Counted from the first letter of the stretch, positions 35,049 through 46,409 are shown. The stretch is 50,998 nucleotides of DNA from Atkinsonella hypoxylon (GCA_000729835.1 JFHB01000218.1:1-50998); one strand, 5' to 3'. Notes: generated by a model not told the origin, from the letters alone. Made by a program: numbers and translations.

Positions 35049-35602
35049 CTAGTAAACCTAGATAGCTTATTCTAAGAAGAGAACAACAACAGTAACTACG
35101 CTTAAGCTACAATACTACTACTATTTAAACCTAAAGAAGAATATATTGCTTTTAATATATATATTAATTACAATAATAGTTCTAACGCTAAAAGTAAAGG
35201 TTCTAAGTTTAAGGAGTAGGAATATAACTATAAAGGTAATATAGTAGCTATAGAGCTAAATAACATTAAAACTTATCTTACGTTGCTTAATTTCTACTGT
35301 TTATATAGTACTTTTAGTAGGCCTAGAAGTGCTAAAGGCACTCTAAAAGTTAATAAGTTTATCCTTAGCACTATTCCTATAGAAATTAAAGATAACATTA
35401 ATATTACTAATGTAGAGCTTATTATAGAAGACTATAGTTAGTATTGCTACACTAATAGAGCTAAAGAAAAGGTATAGAATATAGAAAATGCTATTTACGC
35501 TTATACCTATAAATTTACCCTTAAAGGCAGCACAATAAATAAAACTAGTATTAAGGTCTCTAAAGACAATGTATATTACTTACTCTAGTAAAATATAGTA
35601 AT
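35049..35602 (+). pseudogene. GYP1-M ORF3, N-terminal part
   Basis: GYP1-M resumes with the duplicated ctagt. One plus-strand frame is open for unusually long stretches, including LLNFYCLYSTFSRPRSAKGT, NVELIIEDYSQYCY and KGSTINKTSIKVSKDN. It stops at the GYP2 insertion point. It continues at 43694. No family recognised. Confidence 0.55.
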
Positions 35603-35925
35603 TGTTATAGACTCGAGCCTTAGGCTCGGGTCTTTCAGTAGAGAGAGAACAGCAGAAGAGAGACAGAGATCTATATAGGTAAAGGGATAGAAGCGAGCTG
35701 CATTTATCTAGAGGTTACCTAGACTTTACTAGGCCCTAGAGAGAGAACCTTAGCTATAAAGTATATACTAAAAGAGGCTTCTAAGGGAATAGACCTACTT
35801 CTAAATATATAGTATAGAGGTATAGAGAGGCTTCTAGTTCCTTCTCTTTTTCTCTTTTTCTCTCTATAATTATAGTTCTTATTATAGACGCTAGTTAGCA
35901 GCAGCTACTAGGTTAGTCTATTATA
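35603..35925 (+). repeat. GYP2 5' LTR (323 bp)
   Basis: Starts TGTTATAGACTCGAGCC and ends TAGTCTATTATA (ancestral CCATTACA). The first 60 bp are unmutated. A strong inverted repeat is at 35610-35632. The promoter should lie in this LTR, but no confident TATA box can be chosen in such AT-rich DNA. Confidence 0.94.
35610..35632. promoter_or_regulatory. Inverted repeat at start of GYP2 LTR
   Basis: Ten-bp arms around a 3-nt TTA centre, GACTCGAGCC/GGCTCGGGTC, with one mismatch. In the 3' LTR (43373-43395) the RIP-changed arms GACTTAAGCC/GGCTTAAGTC are perfectly complementary. It begins 7 bp inside the LTR and could be a terminal protein-binding site or an RNA hairpin. Confidence 0.8.
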
Positions 35926-36449
35926 TACTATAATTATTCTATAGATAGAACACTAGTAAGAATAATATTATTTAGTTATAGCAATAAGGGCCTAGCTAGT
36001 TAGCCTAAGCACTCTTTTAACCTCTATAGAGAGATAGAGGAAAATACAGTAGAAATTAGCTAAAAAGCAGTAGAAATTGTAGTACTTTATAAATTAGTTA
36101 AGAGCTAATCTCTATAGATAAAGGAACTATAACACTTTATAATAAACTATATATAGAAAAAGAAGTAGCTTTAAGCTGCAGTAAGCTAGCAGCTAGAGAA
36201 ACCTAAATAGAAGCCTTTACCTATAGTAAACCTTTATAATAGAAATAAATAGAGCTTTTAGGCCTAGTAAATAGCAATTACCTAAAAGCTCTAGGCTAAT
36301 AGTGCCTTTATAGGTATAATATAGAACTAGTAGTACTACTTATACTAAAGCTTATTACTTAAGGTTTAGTAAAGAGTAACTACCTATTATAAGGTAGGTA
36401 AAGTAAGAGAATATAATATATAGAGGTTCCTTAATTACTTAGAATTAGT

Positions 36450-37050
36450 CTTTATAGATTCTTACTAATAGAACTAGGCCTTAATTAAGCTTAATTAGCT
36501 TTAATAGAGTAATAATAAGTAGTTTATAGAATTCTATATTTATTTTAAGGAGAAAATTACACTAGTAGAAGGGGCTAACTAGAATAATAGCGTAAAGTTA
36601 GCTAAGTTATAAATAGCGCTTAATAAAGAAATAAGGGATTATAGTGTAAGAAGAGATATCCTTTATTATAACTACCTTTAGGTAGTAAAGCGCTACTATA
36701 GTATTACATTAAACCTTAAGTTATATTACATTAAGGAATAATACTAGCTAAAATATAGCTTTAGCTTTAAAGAGCCCTAAAATAGTAATATTAAGATAAC
36801 TAAAGTTAACGCTATAGAAACTTAATAAAGATAAAAAGAGAGCGTAAAGAAATCTAGAGTAAAATAACTAAATAAGAATGCTTTATAAGTAAAGTAGGCA
36901 TTTAAGGCTAAACTTAAAAAACACTACTAAGAGAGGTAATACCTTTAGTGTAAGTTATTTTAACACTATATTTAAGGATGTAAATAGCAACTAGTAGAAT
37001 ATAAGCTAGAGTTAACTAGTGTATAAGTAGTAGCAATAGATAATATATAG
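36450..37050 (+). pseudogene. GYP2 gag, 3' part (broken)
   Basis: A Lys-rich frame leads to YLQCKLFQHYIQGCKQQLVEYK near 36940-37010. This looks like a damaged zinc-knuckle (C-x-x-C...H...C, second Cys now Phe). It lies upstream of the protease as expected for Gag. The start of gag in 35950-36450 is unreadable. Confidence 0.55.
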
Positions 37051-37429
37051 AAAAAGAACTCTAATAAGTTAGAAAAAGGCTTACCTTTAGCCTTAAGCTT
37101 AGTATAAAGGTAAAAGTAATATAAATAATATAATAACCTTTACTTAATAAGTAGCTAGAAGAAGAATATAGAGAGATAACTAAGAAAATAGATATATTAC
37201 TGTTCTTTATCTCTATACTCTTTAACTAACTATTATTCTATAATATATAGATAAATAGTAGGTATAACTACTTTACTGTAATAAGTAAGAGTTTAGTATA
37301 ATACCTTAGCCTAAAGTAAGTTCTATTACTATATAAAAGAATAATATAAACAGTAGTAAAGGTTAAATAGTAGTTCTATAATAGCTACTAAAGAAGCACC
37401 TTAATTGCTTCTTTAGTTTACTTATAGGC

Positions 37430-37570
37430 AGATATTAATAGCTAGGTCTTCTTAGTAGTAGCCTATATAATCTTAGGCTTAACCTAAGATTATATCTTTA
37501 GAAGCCTATAGTTAGCCTATAATAGAATTATCTTTAACGCTGCTAGCTAGAGCCTATTAGTAAGTAAAGC
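37430..37570 (+). pseudogene. GYP2 protease, C-terminal block (broken)
   Basis: The frame reads YIILGLTQDYIFRSLQLAYNRIIFNA, corresponding to the I-L-G-x-x-WL-x-x-x-x-x-x-x-F block of retropepsins (Gly to Arg, Trp to stop). The D-T/S-G loop upstream is not clear. Confidence 0.6.
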
Positions 37571-37929
37571 TAAAAGCTTTATAATTTAAGCAGTAAAAGC
37601 TTAAGACATTAAGGACCTAATAAGACTAGTGTTAGTAGTAGTTTATAGCGCTTTAATAAAATAGAGTAAGAGCTAAGAGGTTACTATACGTTTTATTGCT
37701 ACTAGCCTTTAGGAAATTACCTCTATATTATTGTTATAAATATCCCTAAAAGGCCTTAATCTACTAATGCTGCTACTTAAATTAAAGAACTTTTATAATC
37801 TTTTTAAAGAAAAAAAGGCTTAAGGCCTTTTACTATATAGAGAGAGGCTAAATTACTATATTAAGCTAAAATAGCAGCTAAATAGCTCCTTACTGTTGCT
37901 ACTATAGGCTTTACTATATAATATACTAT

Positions 37930-38600
37930 AGAACTATTTATTAGAAATTAAAAGGTAGGTAATAAACCTAATAGATAAAGGATAGATTTAAGCTAGCTTC
38001 TCTTTAGCAGTAGTATCTATTCTTTTAGCTAAAAAGCTAAGTAAAGAATAGTAATTCTATATTAATTATTAAGCTCTTAATAAGATTATAGAATAAAACT
38101 ATTAGTTACTTCTTTTAATAAAGAAAACGCTTAAGTTATTATTAAAGGTATATTAGTTTACTAAACTAAATATATAGTTAGCCTTCTATAGAATCTAGAT
38201 AGTAAATAGTAAAGAGCACCTTATAGCGTTTTATACTTAGTTTAGCCTCTTTAAATAGCTAGTTTACCCCTTTAGGTTAGTAAAGGCTTTAGCTATATTT
38301 TAATAATATATTAATAGTGCACTAAAAGAGGCTCTTAGAGATTATATAACTACTTATCTAAATAATATTCTTATTTATACTAAGGGTTTTAGGAAAAACT
38401 ATATATATAAGGTATAAAGGATTCTAGAAAAGTTATAGTTAGTAGAGCTATACTTAAATCTTAGGAAATACTGCTTTACTACAGCTAAAGTTAAATACCT
38501 TAGCTTTATAGTTATAGTAAGAAGAGAGATATACTTAAATTTAAAGAAGATTATAGCTATTTAAAAGTAGTAAGCTTCTACTAAGTTATAAAAGATATAA
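37930..38600 (+). pseudogene. GYP2 reverse transcriptase (broken)
   Basis: Blocks in order: LLAKKLSKE, ALNKIIE, FTKLNI-LAFYRIQI, EHLIAFYTQFSLF, LVYPFRLVKA, and YLNNILIYTKGF with the catalytic box at 38355-38366 (Y-L-DD, both Asp now Asn). These are standard Gypsy RT motifs (FCVDYRALN, FTKLD...F, T-x-F-x-T-x-FGLFE, PFGL-x-NA-P). The frame is almost complete if TAG/TAA are read through. Confidence 0.9.
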
Positions 38601-38689
38601 AGCTTCCTTAGATTTATAAACTTCTACTATAACTTTATATTAAATTTCTTAAATATTATAAAGCCTTTAGTTAACTTAATAAAGAAAAG

Positions 38690-39180
38690 AGTTTTATTTT
38701 AGTAAATAAAGAAATATAAGAGGTTATTTATAAGGCTTAAGAAGGCCTTTACTTTATACTTAGTCTTAGCCTAGTAGAACCCTAAGAAGAATATAGTAGT
38801 AAAAGCTAATTGCTTAAGAGAGGCCTTTAGTAGCTATTTATCTTAATATAATAAAGCTAGTATACTGCAGCCTATAGTATACTATTTAGCTAGATTATCT
38901 CTAGCTTAATGTAACTATACTATTTATAATAAAGAACTTTTAGCAATAATATCTTACCTTAAAGCCTAAGTAGTAAAGTTATAAAGAGTAGTATATTCCT
39001 TTATAATCCTTATAGACTATAAGAATCTAGAATACTTTATATCTTTATAAAAGATCTTTAAGCATTAAGCTAAGTAGATAGAGCTTCTCTCTCTCTTTAA
39101 CTACTATCTATAATACTACTTAAGGCTATAAGTAGAGTAACTAGATATATTATTATAATAAGAGTAGAATTAAGATAGAG
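38690..39180 (+). pseudogene. GYP2 RNase H (broken)
   Basis: Readable text: VVKANCLREAFSSYLSQYN, YTIYNKELLAI, ILIDYKNLEYFISLQKIF. This follows the D-AS-x-x-A-x-G-x-LSQ, YD-x-EL-AI and TDHKNLEYF pattern of Gypsy RNase H with D-to-N changes. It is contiguous with RT. Confidence 0.85.
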
Positions 39181-39529
39181 TAACGCTATAAATAGGCTAA
39201 GTTCTTTAGCCTCTCTCTATTAGCTACCTTAGCACTCTCTATAGAGATAAAGAGAAGAAGAAGGTTATAGAGAATATTAAAGTAAAAATAGCTAGTAAAG
39301 TAATGCTAAGAAGTTAACTAGCTATAGCTTTATAGGTGCTAGCTAGAATAACGCTATTTTTAGATAAACACTTATAGAGCCTATAGAACTAAAGAGTATA
39401 AGAAGACCTAGTATACCTAATAAGGTTAAATATAGTTTAAAAGAGAAAAAGAAGGTTTTTATTAAAGGTAAAAATATAAAAATAGATTATAAACTATACC
39501 TTTAATATATAAGGGGTATTAGTTTACTA

Positions 39530-40250
39530 AGGCTGCTTTTAAGTCCTTAAGTATAAGCTATTAACTACTATACTAATATATAAAATATATAAGTTGCTAA
39601 TATTAAGCTACTTAGAATAAAATACTATATTTTAAGCATTAATATATAACTATTACTAGAATAGGCTATTCTAAGATGTTACTTAGTATATTTAAAACTA
39701 CTACTATTATAGCAGCTAAAAGAGTAAGAGGTTATAGTAAGGCCTTTTATAACCTATTTTAGCGCTAAATAGGTATTAGTTATAGATCTCTATAGATTTT
39801 ATAATAGATTTACTAGCGCTAAACTAAGCTATACTCTTTTACTTAATAGTTATTATTAATTAACTTTTAAAGTATATATAGTTAAAGGTAATAACCTCTA
39901 TAAAGGTAGAGAAATATACTTAGTAGTTTAAGCATTATTAGTAGTAGTTTTATAGGTTCTTAAAATAAATTATCTTTAACTATAGTTTAAATTAGTTAAG
40001 TACCTTTTAAACTACTTTTTATTACCTTATTAGAATTAAATAATTACTATTTATATTCTATTATCTATAGATAAATAGTAGAATAAAGAGAGTTAATTAG
40101 AAAGTATAAGTAATTCTATAAGTTATAGTTACCTTTTTATAGTTTAACTAGCCTAAATATCTCTCTATATATTAGTTAGCTATTAACAATAGAAATTCCT
40201 TAGTAACTAGTATAAGTTTAAACTAAGTAATATATAGGTATAATATAGAC
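39530..40250 (+). pseudogene. GYP2 integrase (broken)
   Basis: It lies between RNase H and the chromodomain. Around 40055-40110 the frame gives LSIDQIEQRELI-like text resembling the (P)QTDGQTER-x-N box with the catalytic Glu. The upstream zinc-binding and first Asp segments are too degraded for residue assignment. Confidence 0.6.
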
Positions 40251-40689
40251 CTTATCTAAAAGCTTATAGATAAAGAGAAGTCCTAAGTTTTATATAAAAG
40301 GTAGGCTTTAGTGTTCCTTAAATAGCTATAAAAGAGTATAAATATTGCTTAAGCTATAATTAACTTTACTTAATAAAGATAGTAAGAGCAGTTAAATAGA
40401 AGCTATAAGCTAGTAAAATAGTATAAAGTAAAGAACTTAGTTTAGCTAATACTCTATTATATTAAAATAAACTATTTAAGTTAAAAGCTTAATTAGGTTA
40501 TAGTAAAGTATATAGTTATAAATATACTAATACCTTTAACTATAAAGTTAAATATTTTACTAGAAATTTACTTAGTTTTCTATATTAACTTTATTAAATA
40601 AGCAGCAATAAACCTTTTACTTTCTTAGTAGTTAGCTAACTTAAGGCTTAGTTCTAAGCTAACTATAATAGATATTAATCTATCCCTTA

Positions 40690-40870
40690 AGGAATATAGA
40701 GTAAAGGAAATTCTAGCTACTAAAAACGCCTTAAGCTAAAGAAGACACTATTAAGTGCTTATTAAGTAGGTAGAATTTATTTAGCCTATATAGAAACTAC
40801 TAAAAAACTTTCTTAATATAGAGGTACTAAATTAATTTAAGTTATAGTAAAGAGATACTTAATTTAATAA
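40690..40870 (+). pseudogene. GYP2 chromodomain (broken)
   Basis: The frame reads YRVKEILATKNAL, then YQVLIKQVEFIQPIQKLLKNF, close to the chromodomain core (V-E-x-IL ... YLVKW-x-GY...TWEP-x-x-x-L). Aromatic-cage Trp codons have become stops. It identifies GYP2 as a chromovirus distinct from GYP1. Confidence 0.7.
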
Positions 40871-40983
40871 TAAGCTTAGTAAAGGTATAGTAAAATTTTA
40901 TATAGACTTTAATAATAGCTTAGTTACCTTTAACTAAAAACAAAAGAAAATAAACTTCTCTTTATAAAGGCCTATATAACTAT

Positions 40984-41013
40984 AAAAAAAAAATAAAATA
41001 AAATAAAATAAAA
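40984..41013. repeat. A10 run and (AAAAT)n microsatellite in GYP2
   Basis: Ten A residues followed by four AAAAT units, just after the pol stop region. It separates pol from the downstream ORF and probably lies in an untranslated spacer. Confidence 0.9.
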
Positions 41014-41079
41014 GAAATTTCTTAGTAAGTAGTAAAGAGGTATTAGTGCTTATAGTATAAAGGTATAACTACTTAAAAA

Positions 41080-42590
41080 GCACTCTATTGCTCTTTAAGT
41101 AGTTATAGAATAGAAGCTAAAGGAACTATATAGTGTCCCTAGAGTAGTGTAAAAGCAGGAGCTAGAATAGTAGCACTAGTAGAAGGTATAGAGGCTAGAG
41201 TAAGTAAGAATATAACTAGCGCTTTAGATTAAGGCTTTACTTTAGTAAGTATAAGTAAGAATATAATATCTTAAATAGCTTAATACTTTAAGTATAAAGG
41301 TATAGTTTTAAGAGAGAGAAAGATAAAGAAGAAAAAGGCTAAAAGAGCAATAAACTAAATTAAGGTTATACACTCTAGGAATATAAACAGTAATTAGCGC
41401 TATAAGTAGTTTAAGCTTTTAAGCTTTACTTAAAGGTAGGTATATTTTTAGTGTATTACCTTAAGGTTATTCTATAAGAGTAAAGGAACAATATATAGCA
41501 GTAAAGAAGCTTTATATAGCAGTAAAGGGGCAGCAGTAGTAGAGGTTAGTAGTATATAATAAGGTATAAGTATAGGTAAAGGCAATAATAAGGGTATAGT
41601 AATAGCAGCAGTAGTAGTAAGTATAAGAGAGAATAAGAAGTTATTATTAATATCTATAGAGATATACTTATACTTATTAGAGTTAAACTTATTGTTCTTT
41701 AGAATAATAAAGGCTATAGTGCTTTTATAGATTATAGAAAAAGAGAGAGTAAGTGTAAAAGAGCTATTAGCTTAAGTTATATAATAAAGAGAAAAAGAGA
41801 GTATAACCTTCTTTTCTATATAATTAGCAATAAGTATATCCTTAAGAATAATATTATAGTAATTATATATATTTAAGAACTTATAGGTAAGAATAGTTTA
41901 GTAAGTAAGCTAGCTAAAGTAAAGAAGAATTAATGTAAACTTAACTATAAAACCTTAGTTAGTAAGTTTCTATATTCTAGTAAAGTAATGCTATAGGTAA
42001 AAATGCCTAGTAAAGAGGCTTAGATTCTAGATATAGCCTCTATACCCTTATATATATAGTTAGTATTCTCTCCTTTAGCTAAAACAATAGTTATATAAGC
42101 CCTTCTTATAAAGGTTATTATAATATAGTATATAAATATCTTTAAGAATGTTGCTATTAAATAACTCTAAGTTATTTAAGTTCCCTTATATAAAGAAACT
42201 ATAGATATAGCAGCAGTAAGGGACTAATAGTACTATAGAAGTAGGAGCAGTAAAGGCACTAGCGCTAGTAATATAACTACTAAAGTTTTAGATATACTTT
42301 TAGTTAGTAAGAGAATAAGCTATATATAAGTAAAGAGGCAGCGTACTTTAGGCTAATAAAATAATATTTTATAATTTTAATTAGTAAGCTATTAGCAGTT
42401 AGATAAATTCTATTTAGATATATTAAAAAGAGGTTCTTTTATATTAAAAGAAGCAGTAGTAGCTATATAGTAAAGTAAAGAATTTTAGGAAACTACAATA
42501 GAATTATTTAGTTATAATATAGAGGTAAAATAAGATATAAAGGAGAAAGGAAAAGATAAAGAAGAGAAAAAAGAAATTATTTATTTTTAT
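41080..42590 (+). pseudogene. GYP2 downstream ORF region (broken, unknown)
   Basis: About 1.5 kb 3' of the chromodomain. One frame, read through stops, is highly charged: LKELYSVPRVV, KVQRLEQVRIQLALQIKALL, VQVRIQYLKQLNTLSIK, EREKIKKKKAKRAIN. It has hydrophobic residues at heptad-like spacing, suggesting a coiled coil. A later stretch around 41640-42580 has fragments of another frame (IINIYRDILILIRVKLIVL). No family recognised; whether this is one or two ORFs is unclear. Confidence 0.45.
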
Positions 42591-42609
42591 ATTAAAAATA
42601 GCTAAAAGC

Positions 42610-42729
42610 TAGTTGCTAGTTTATTATACGCTAAAGGGATAATAATAATAATAACTGTTTACAACCTATTAGCTATTAGTTTATTGTACACTAAGAGAAT
42701 AGCACTAATAATAACTGTTTACGCTCTAC
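42610..42729. repeat. Two-unit 60-bp tandem repeat in GYP2
   Basis: Units 42610-42669 and 42670-42729 share TAG-TTGCTAGTTTAT-type starts and AATAATAACTGTTTAC ends at exactly 60-bp spacing. It lies in the 3' untranslated part; a third partial AACTGTTTA occurs near 42769. Such subterminal repeats are common in LTR-element UTRs. Confidence 0.8.
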
Positions 42730-43352
42730 ACCCTTAATAACACCCCTTATATATAGATAGGTTGTATATATTTAATAACTGTTTATAACAGTAATAAGGA
42801 TAAAAGAGAGAGAGTGCCTTCTAGTTAATAAAAGGGATTATTACATAATAATTGCTTAGAATATAAGAAGACCTAAAGATATAGGCAGTTTACGCGCTAG
42901 TAACACTAGCATTACAGCTAGCGCCTATATAATATATAGATAATTAATAGCTATATATAGAGAGCTATAAAGCAAAGGGGGGCAGGGGGGTTAATAGACC
43001 CTAGAAGGGTACAATTAAGTAGGGGGGAGCGTAATTAACCTATTATAGCGCAACTAATAGGTTAGTTAGTAAAGTAATTAATAGCTGTTGCTAAAGTGCT
43101 ATAGGCAATTAGAAGGGAGGTAGAGCAAACGTCTATTTATATATTAGCTCTATAACACTGCACTAACAACAAATAGTGCATTAGTGCAGTAATAGAATAG
43201 CTAGAGTAAAGCGCTTAGGGATAAACGTTATACCTCTATTTTTTTTATAAGTAAACAATAGAGAAAATGTAAAGAGGGAGTAAATAGAGAGTTAGCTGCT
43301 ATCTATAGTACCTACTATAGACGTTAAAAGGGAGTGTTATAAGGCCTAGAAG
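42730..43352. other. GYP2 3' untranslated region
   Basis: Less AT-rich, with short GC-richer spots (for example GGGGGGCAGGGGGG-like at 42977-42992). No frame or fold was recognised. It ends at the polypurine tract. Confidence 0.5.
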
Positions 43353-43365
43353 GAGAAAGAGAGTA
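43350..43365 (+). promoter_or_regulatory. GYP2 polypurine tract
   Basis: A purine run AAGGAGAAAGAGAG directly precedes the 3' LTR start at 43366 and fixes the plus orientation of the element. Confidence 0.8.
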
Positions 43366-43688
43366 TATTATAGACTTAAGCCTTAGGCTTAAGTCTTTTA
43401 GTAAAGAGAGAATAGTAGAAGAGAGATAAAGATCTATATAGATAAAGGGATAGAAGTAAGCTGCATTTATTTAGGGGTTACCTAGACTTTACTAAGCCCT
43501 AGAGAGAGAACTTTAGCTATAAAGTATATACTAAAAGGGGCTTCTAAGGGGATAGACCTACCCCTAAATATATAGTATAGAGGCATAGGGAGGCTTCTAG
43601 TTCCTTCTCTCTTCCTCCTTTCCTCCCTATAATTATAGTTCTCATTATAGACGCTAGTTAGCAGCAGCCACTAGGTTAGTCCATTACA
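43366..43688 (+). repeat. GYP2 3' LTR (323 bp)
   Basis: Collinear with 35603-35925 and the same length. Its outer 100 bp (43590-43688) retain C and G, whereas the inner start is RIP-converted; the 5' LTR shows the mirror image. It ends CCATTACA. Confidence 0.94.
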
Positions 43689-45232
43689 GTAATATATATC
43701 TTTAGGATTTATAATAACTGTAAAGTAAAGCGCTAGAACTAGCAATATAAAGGTAAGAATACTAAGGTATCTATAGGTAACGCTAGAGTAGCTAAAAGAG
43801 GTAAGATATAGGCAAAAGCAGCAGCTACTATATACTATAGTAGCAATATAGTAAAAAGAGATAAAGAAACTATTACTATAGATTTATCTACTAATCTACT
43901 GTTATAAGCAGTATTACTTATTATCTACTTCTTTAATAAATTTAGTAGAATTAACAGCACTATTGTAGGTGCCTTAGTTAGTATTAGCTATATAGACTTA
44001 CTCTTTATTCTATTAGCTAAGGTGCAATCCTAGAGCTAGTGTAATAGTCTCCTTTAGAAGAAGTATAAATCTAACGCTAAAGAAATAATTAAAGCCTACC
44101 TTAAGGATACTTCTATAGGTAGTAACGCTATATAAAAGCAACTTAACCTCTATATTACTAAAATTAATAAGTTAAATAAAAAGATTAACTAGGTTAAAAT
44201 AGAGGCTAAAGGAGGTCTATTTAATAAGTAGTTTAATAAATTATAAACTGCTATCTATAGTATATATAACTAACTAAATAGTATAAGTTAATTTAATAAA
44301 GGTATTAATAATATTATTAATAAAAACAAAACCTTACTAAAGGTTGCTAGCAATATTAATACACTATAGGCAGAAAGTAGACGCTTATAATATAAAATTA
44401 ACTGTATTTATATAAATTTCTTAGAACGCTTAGCTAACTAGCCTATTGCTGCATAAGGCCTCTTTAGTAATAGATTTAGCACTATTTAATGTAGAAGAAG
44501 TACTTAGTTTATTCTAATTAACCTATCTTTAATGCATTTCTCTCTATTAATTCTATAAAAGATACTTTCTACAGTAAAGCTAATACTAACTAAGGTAAAA
44601 ACGCTAACTAAGAGGCTAGCTGTAGATAAACTAGTAGAAATACCTACTAAGTATAAGACTAATGCCTTTTAGGTAAAACCCTCCCTAAAGCCGCTAGAAA
44701 TATCCTTTAGCTTTACTTTCTAGAGAGAACTAACAGCTTACTATAACTAACTAACAATTTGCTGCTATTACTAATGCCTAAGGATTAGAATAAGCTGTAT
44801 ATATATAGAGAAATGCACTAAAGAGATCTAATAGAAAATTTGCTTTAATATAGATTAATTTATAGGATTTAATATTATCTAGAATAATTTTGCGCAACTT
44901 TACTTATATGTAGAATATAGAACAAGCTTTAATGCTCTATTAGGTTTAAGGAAATCCGTTAATTTAATATATAGATTTAATAGTTACTAGATTATAAGTG
45001 TAATTTAGGCATTGTAAGTGCACAGGAAAATACGTAAATATAGTAACCTATACTGCAGATTGCACTATAACAACAACGCGTGCTTGCGCAATAAAACAAC
45101 AACTACCTTTCTGCACCTTTTATAACAGCTAGATTAACGAGTTATTTAGTTTAATCTAATACGCCTTCTAACAACTAACAATTAATTTTTAGAACGGCTA
45201 GGACAGCTAATCTTTTTTATAGAGGCAGCACT
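43689..45232 (+). pseudogene. GYP1-M ORF3 C-terminal part and 3' UTR
   Basis: GYP1 resumes with gtaat. The frame gives a basic segment (ARVAKRGKI-like), a hydrophobic stretch (AVLLIIYFFNKF...LLFILLAKV) and a long helix LNLYITKINKLNKKI...TLQAESRRLQYKINCIY with heptad character. It ends in a Cys cluster ICCYY-C...SC...EKC...KIC at about 44757-44840. The remainder up to 45232 is untranslated. The product is unknown. Confidence 0.55.
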
Positions 45233-45475
45233 TATTACAGAATAATCCTATAGACCTATAGGTTACTAGTGCACGTAACCGCAATTATGTATAAGTAGTT
45301 AGAAGCAACACTTAGGTAGTTAGATTGAACAATTAACAATTATTCACTAGAACACTATTTCTAGATGCTCCTTACAGAAGCTCTTACGACTCCTCTTACG
45401 ATTCATTGCATAACCTGTTGAATCCAACAACCCATCGTCACTTCCGACAAACCCACGTTAGATCCCCCCGTAACA
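45233..45475 (+). repeat. 3' LTR of GYP1-M (243 bp)
   Basis: Starts TATTACAG (ancestral TGTTACAG) and ends CCCCCCGTAACA. The outer 110 bp are little mutated. gttct follows and matches the continuous GYP1 sequence at 25413-25417, so GYP1-M sits inside GYP1-R. Confidence 0.93.
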
Positions 45476-46160
45476 GTTCTAACGCCCTTCTATACAATTT
45501 CGCTCGATTTTATCACTAATATACCTAAAGTTAGCTTAATAAACACCCTATAGCAAAAAGACAGATATAGCTCCTATAACTTACTGTATTTAGTAAATTG
45601 CCTATTTAGTAAGTAAACAATCCTTATACTTAAGCACATAATATATACAGTAGAAATTTAGGCAAAACTGCTTTTATAGATACTATATTTATTAGACTAA
45701 GGCCTTCCTAAGTAGATTATAAGTAACTAAGATCTAAAGTTTATTTCTAACGTTTAAAGAAGTATATTTACCTAAATTAGAAGTAAATTGCTTATAGCTA
45801 TAGCTTACTACCTATAGATAGATAGAATAGCTAAATAGAAGAATTAAACAGTTATTATTACTGTTTAATACTATATAGTTATAAATCTAAATACGCTATA
45901 AACTACAATACTTCTAGTACTACAGCACTAACTTAATAATGCAGTAGTAGCTAATATAGAGATTTCCTTTAATAAACTTATATATAGTTTCTAACTAGTT
46001 ACTATTGTTAATTTAATCTAATTAGATAACGTTCCTAGCAATAGAATAAATATAAGCAATATAGCTATACTTTAGAAGCTATATTAGTAAAAGGCAGAAA
46101 TAGCTATTAGTATAGTAAATGCCTTAAGCAAGATTAAATATAACGTTTAATATAAGCTTA
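45476..46160 (+). pseudogene. GYP1-R integrase core (broken)
   Basis: Best-preserved integrase of the family: FYTISLDFITNIPK, then FISNVQRSIFTQI and an AYYLQIDRIAKQKNQT segment. This corresponds to the D...D...E core with S-D-x-D-x-KF and HPQTDG-x-x-E boxes. Only a few stops; the catalytic Asp in SLDFI is kept here. Confidence 0.85.
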
Positions 46161-46409
46161 TTAACATTAAAGTAAAGAATATAGTTTACCTATAATTACA
46201 CTAAGAATATATACTTCTAGAAAAGCTAAAAAAGAAATAGTCTTCTTAATAGGTAAAGCTATATAAGGTTCTTATAAAAGTAAGCCTATTATTATTTTAC
46301 CTAGATTTTCTACTAGATTTATATATATACTTAGTAGTATTAATAGCTTACCTTTAGAAGCTAAAATAAAGTAAAGACCCTTTTAACTAGAAAGAGTAAC
46401 TGCTATTAC

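Larger units (their letters stand above)
35603..43688 (+). mobile_element. GYP2: complete Ty3/Gypsy chromovirus
   Basis: 8086 bp, two 323-bp LTRs, perfect 5-bp TSD gtaat at 35598-35602 and 43689-43693. The empty site is in GYP1-R near 48252-48256. Plus-strand order: gag, PR, RT, RNase H, IN, chromodomain, then 2.4 kb of additional sequence before the polypurine tract. Strong RIP internally, with clean outer LTR ends. Confidence 0.96.
16590..45475 (+). mobile_element. GYP1-M: Gypsy chromovirus, host of five insertions
   Basis: Plus-strand copy of GYP1 surviving as separate blocks: 16590-16938, 17423-18001, 24313-27167, 35049-35602 and 43689-45475. Joined in order, the blocks align without gap or overlap to GYP1-L, apart from 5-bp TSDs. 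Interrupters are COP1-A (left edge), an unclassified segment, COP2, COP1-B and GYP2. The 3' LTR (45233-45475) is followed by gttct, the presumed TSD in GYP1-R. The 5' LTR and gag lie outside the window beyond COP1-A. It is heavily RIP-mutated. Confidence 0.92.

Noticed and set aside
42610..42729. CRISPR-like array
   Set aside because: Only two adjacent units without unique spacers, in a eukaryotic retroelement.
35603..43688. Host gene between the GYP2 LTRs
   Set aside because: Every readable frame corresponds to gag, pol or the element's own downstream region; no intron-exon structure or unrelated domain is seen.
45476..45500. A 5'-truncated LINE-type end of GYP1-R
   Set aside because: The break falls exactly at the GYP1-M LTR terminus and GYP1-R continues collinearly, so it is an LTR-element insertion junction.
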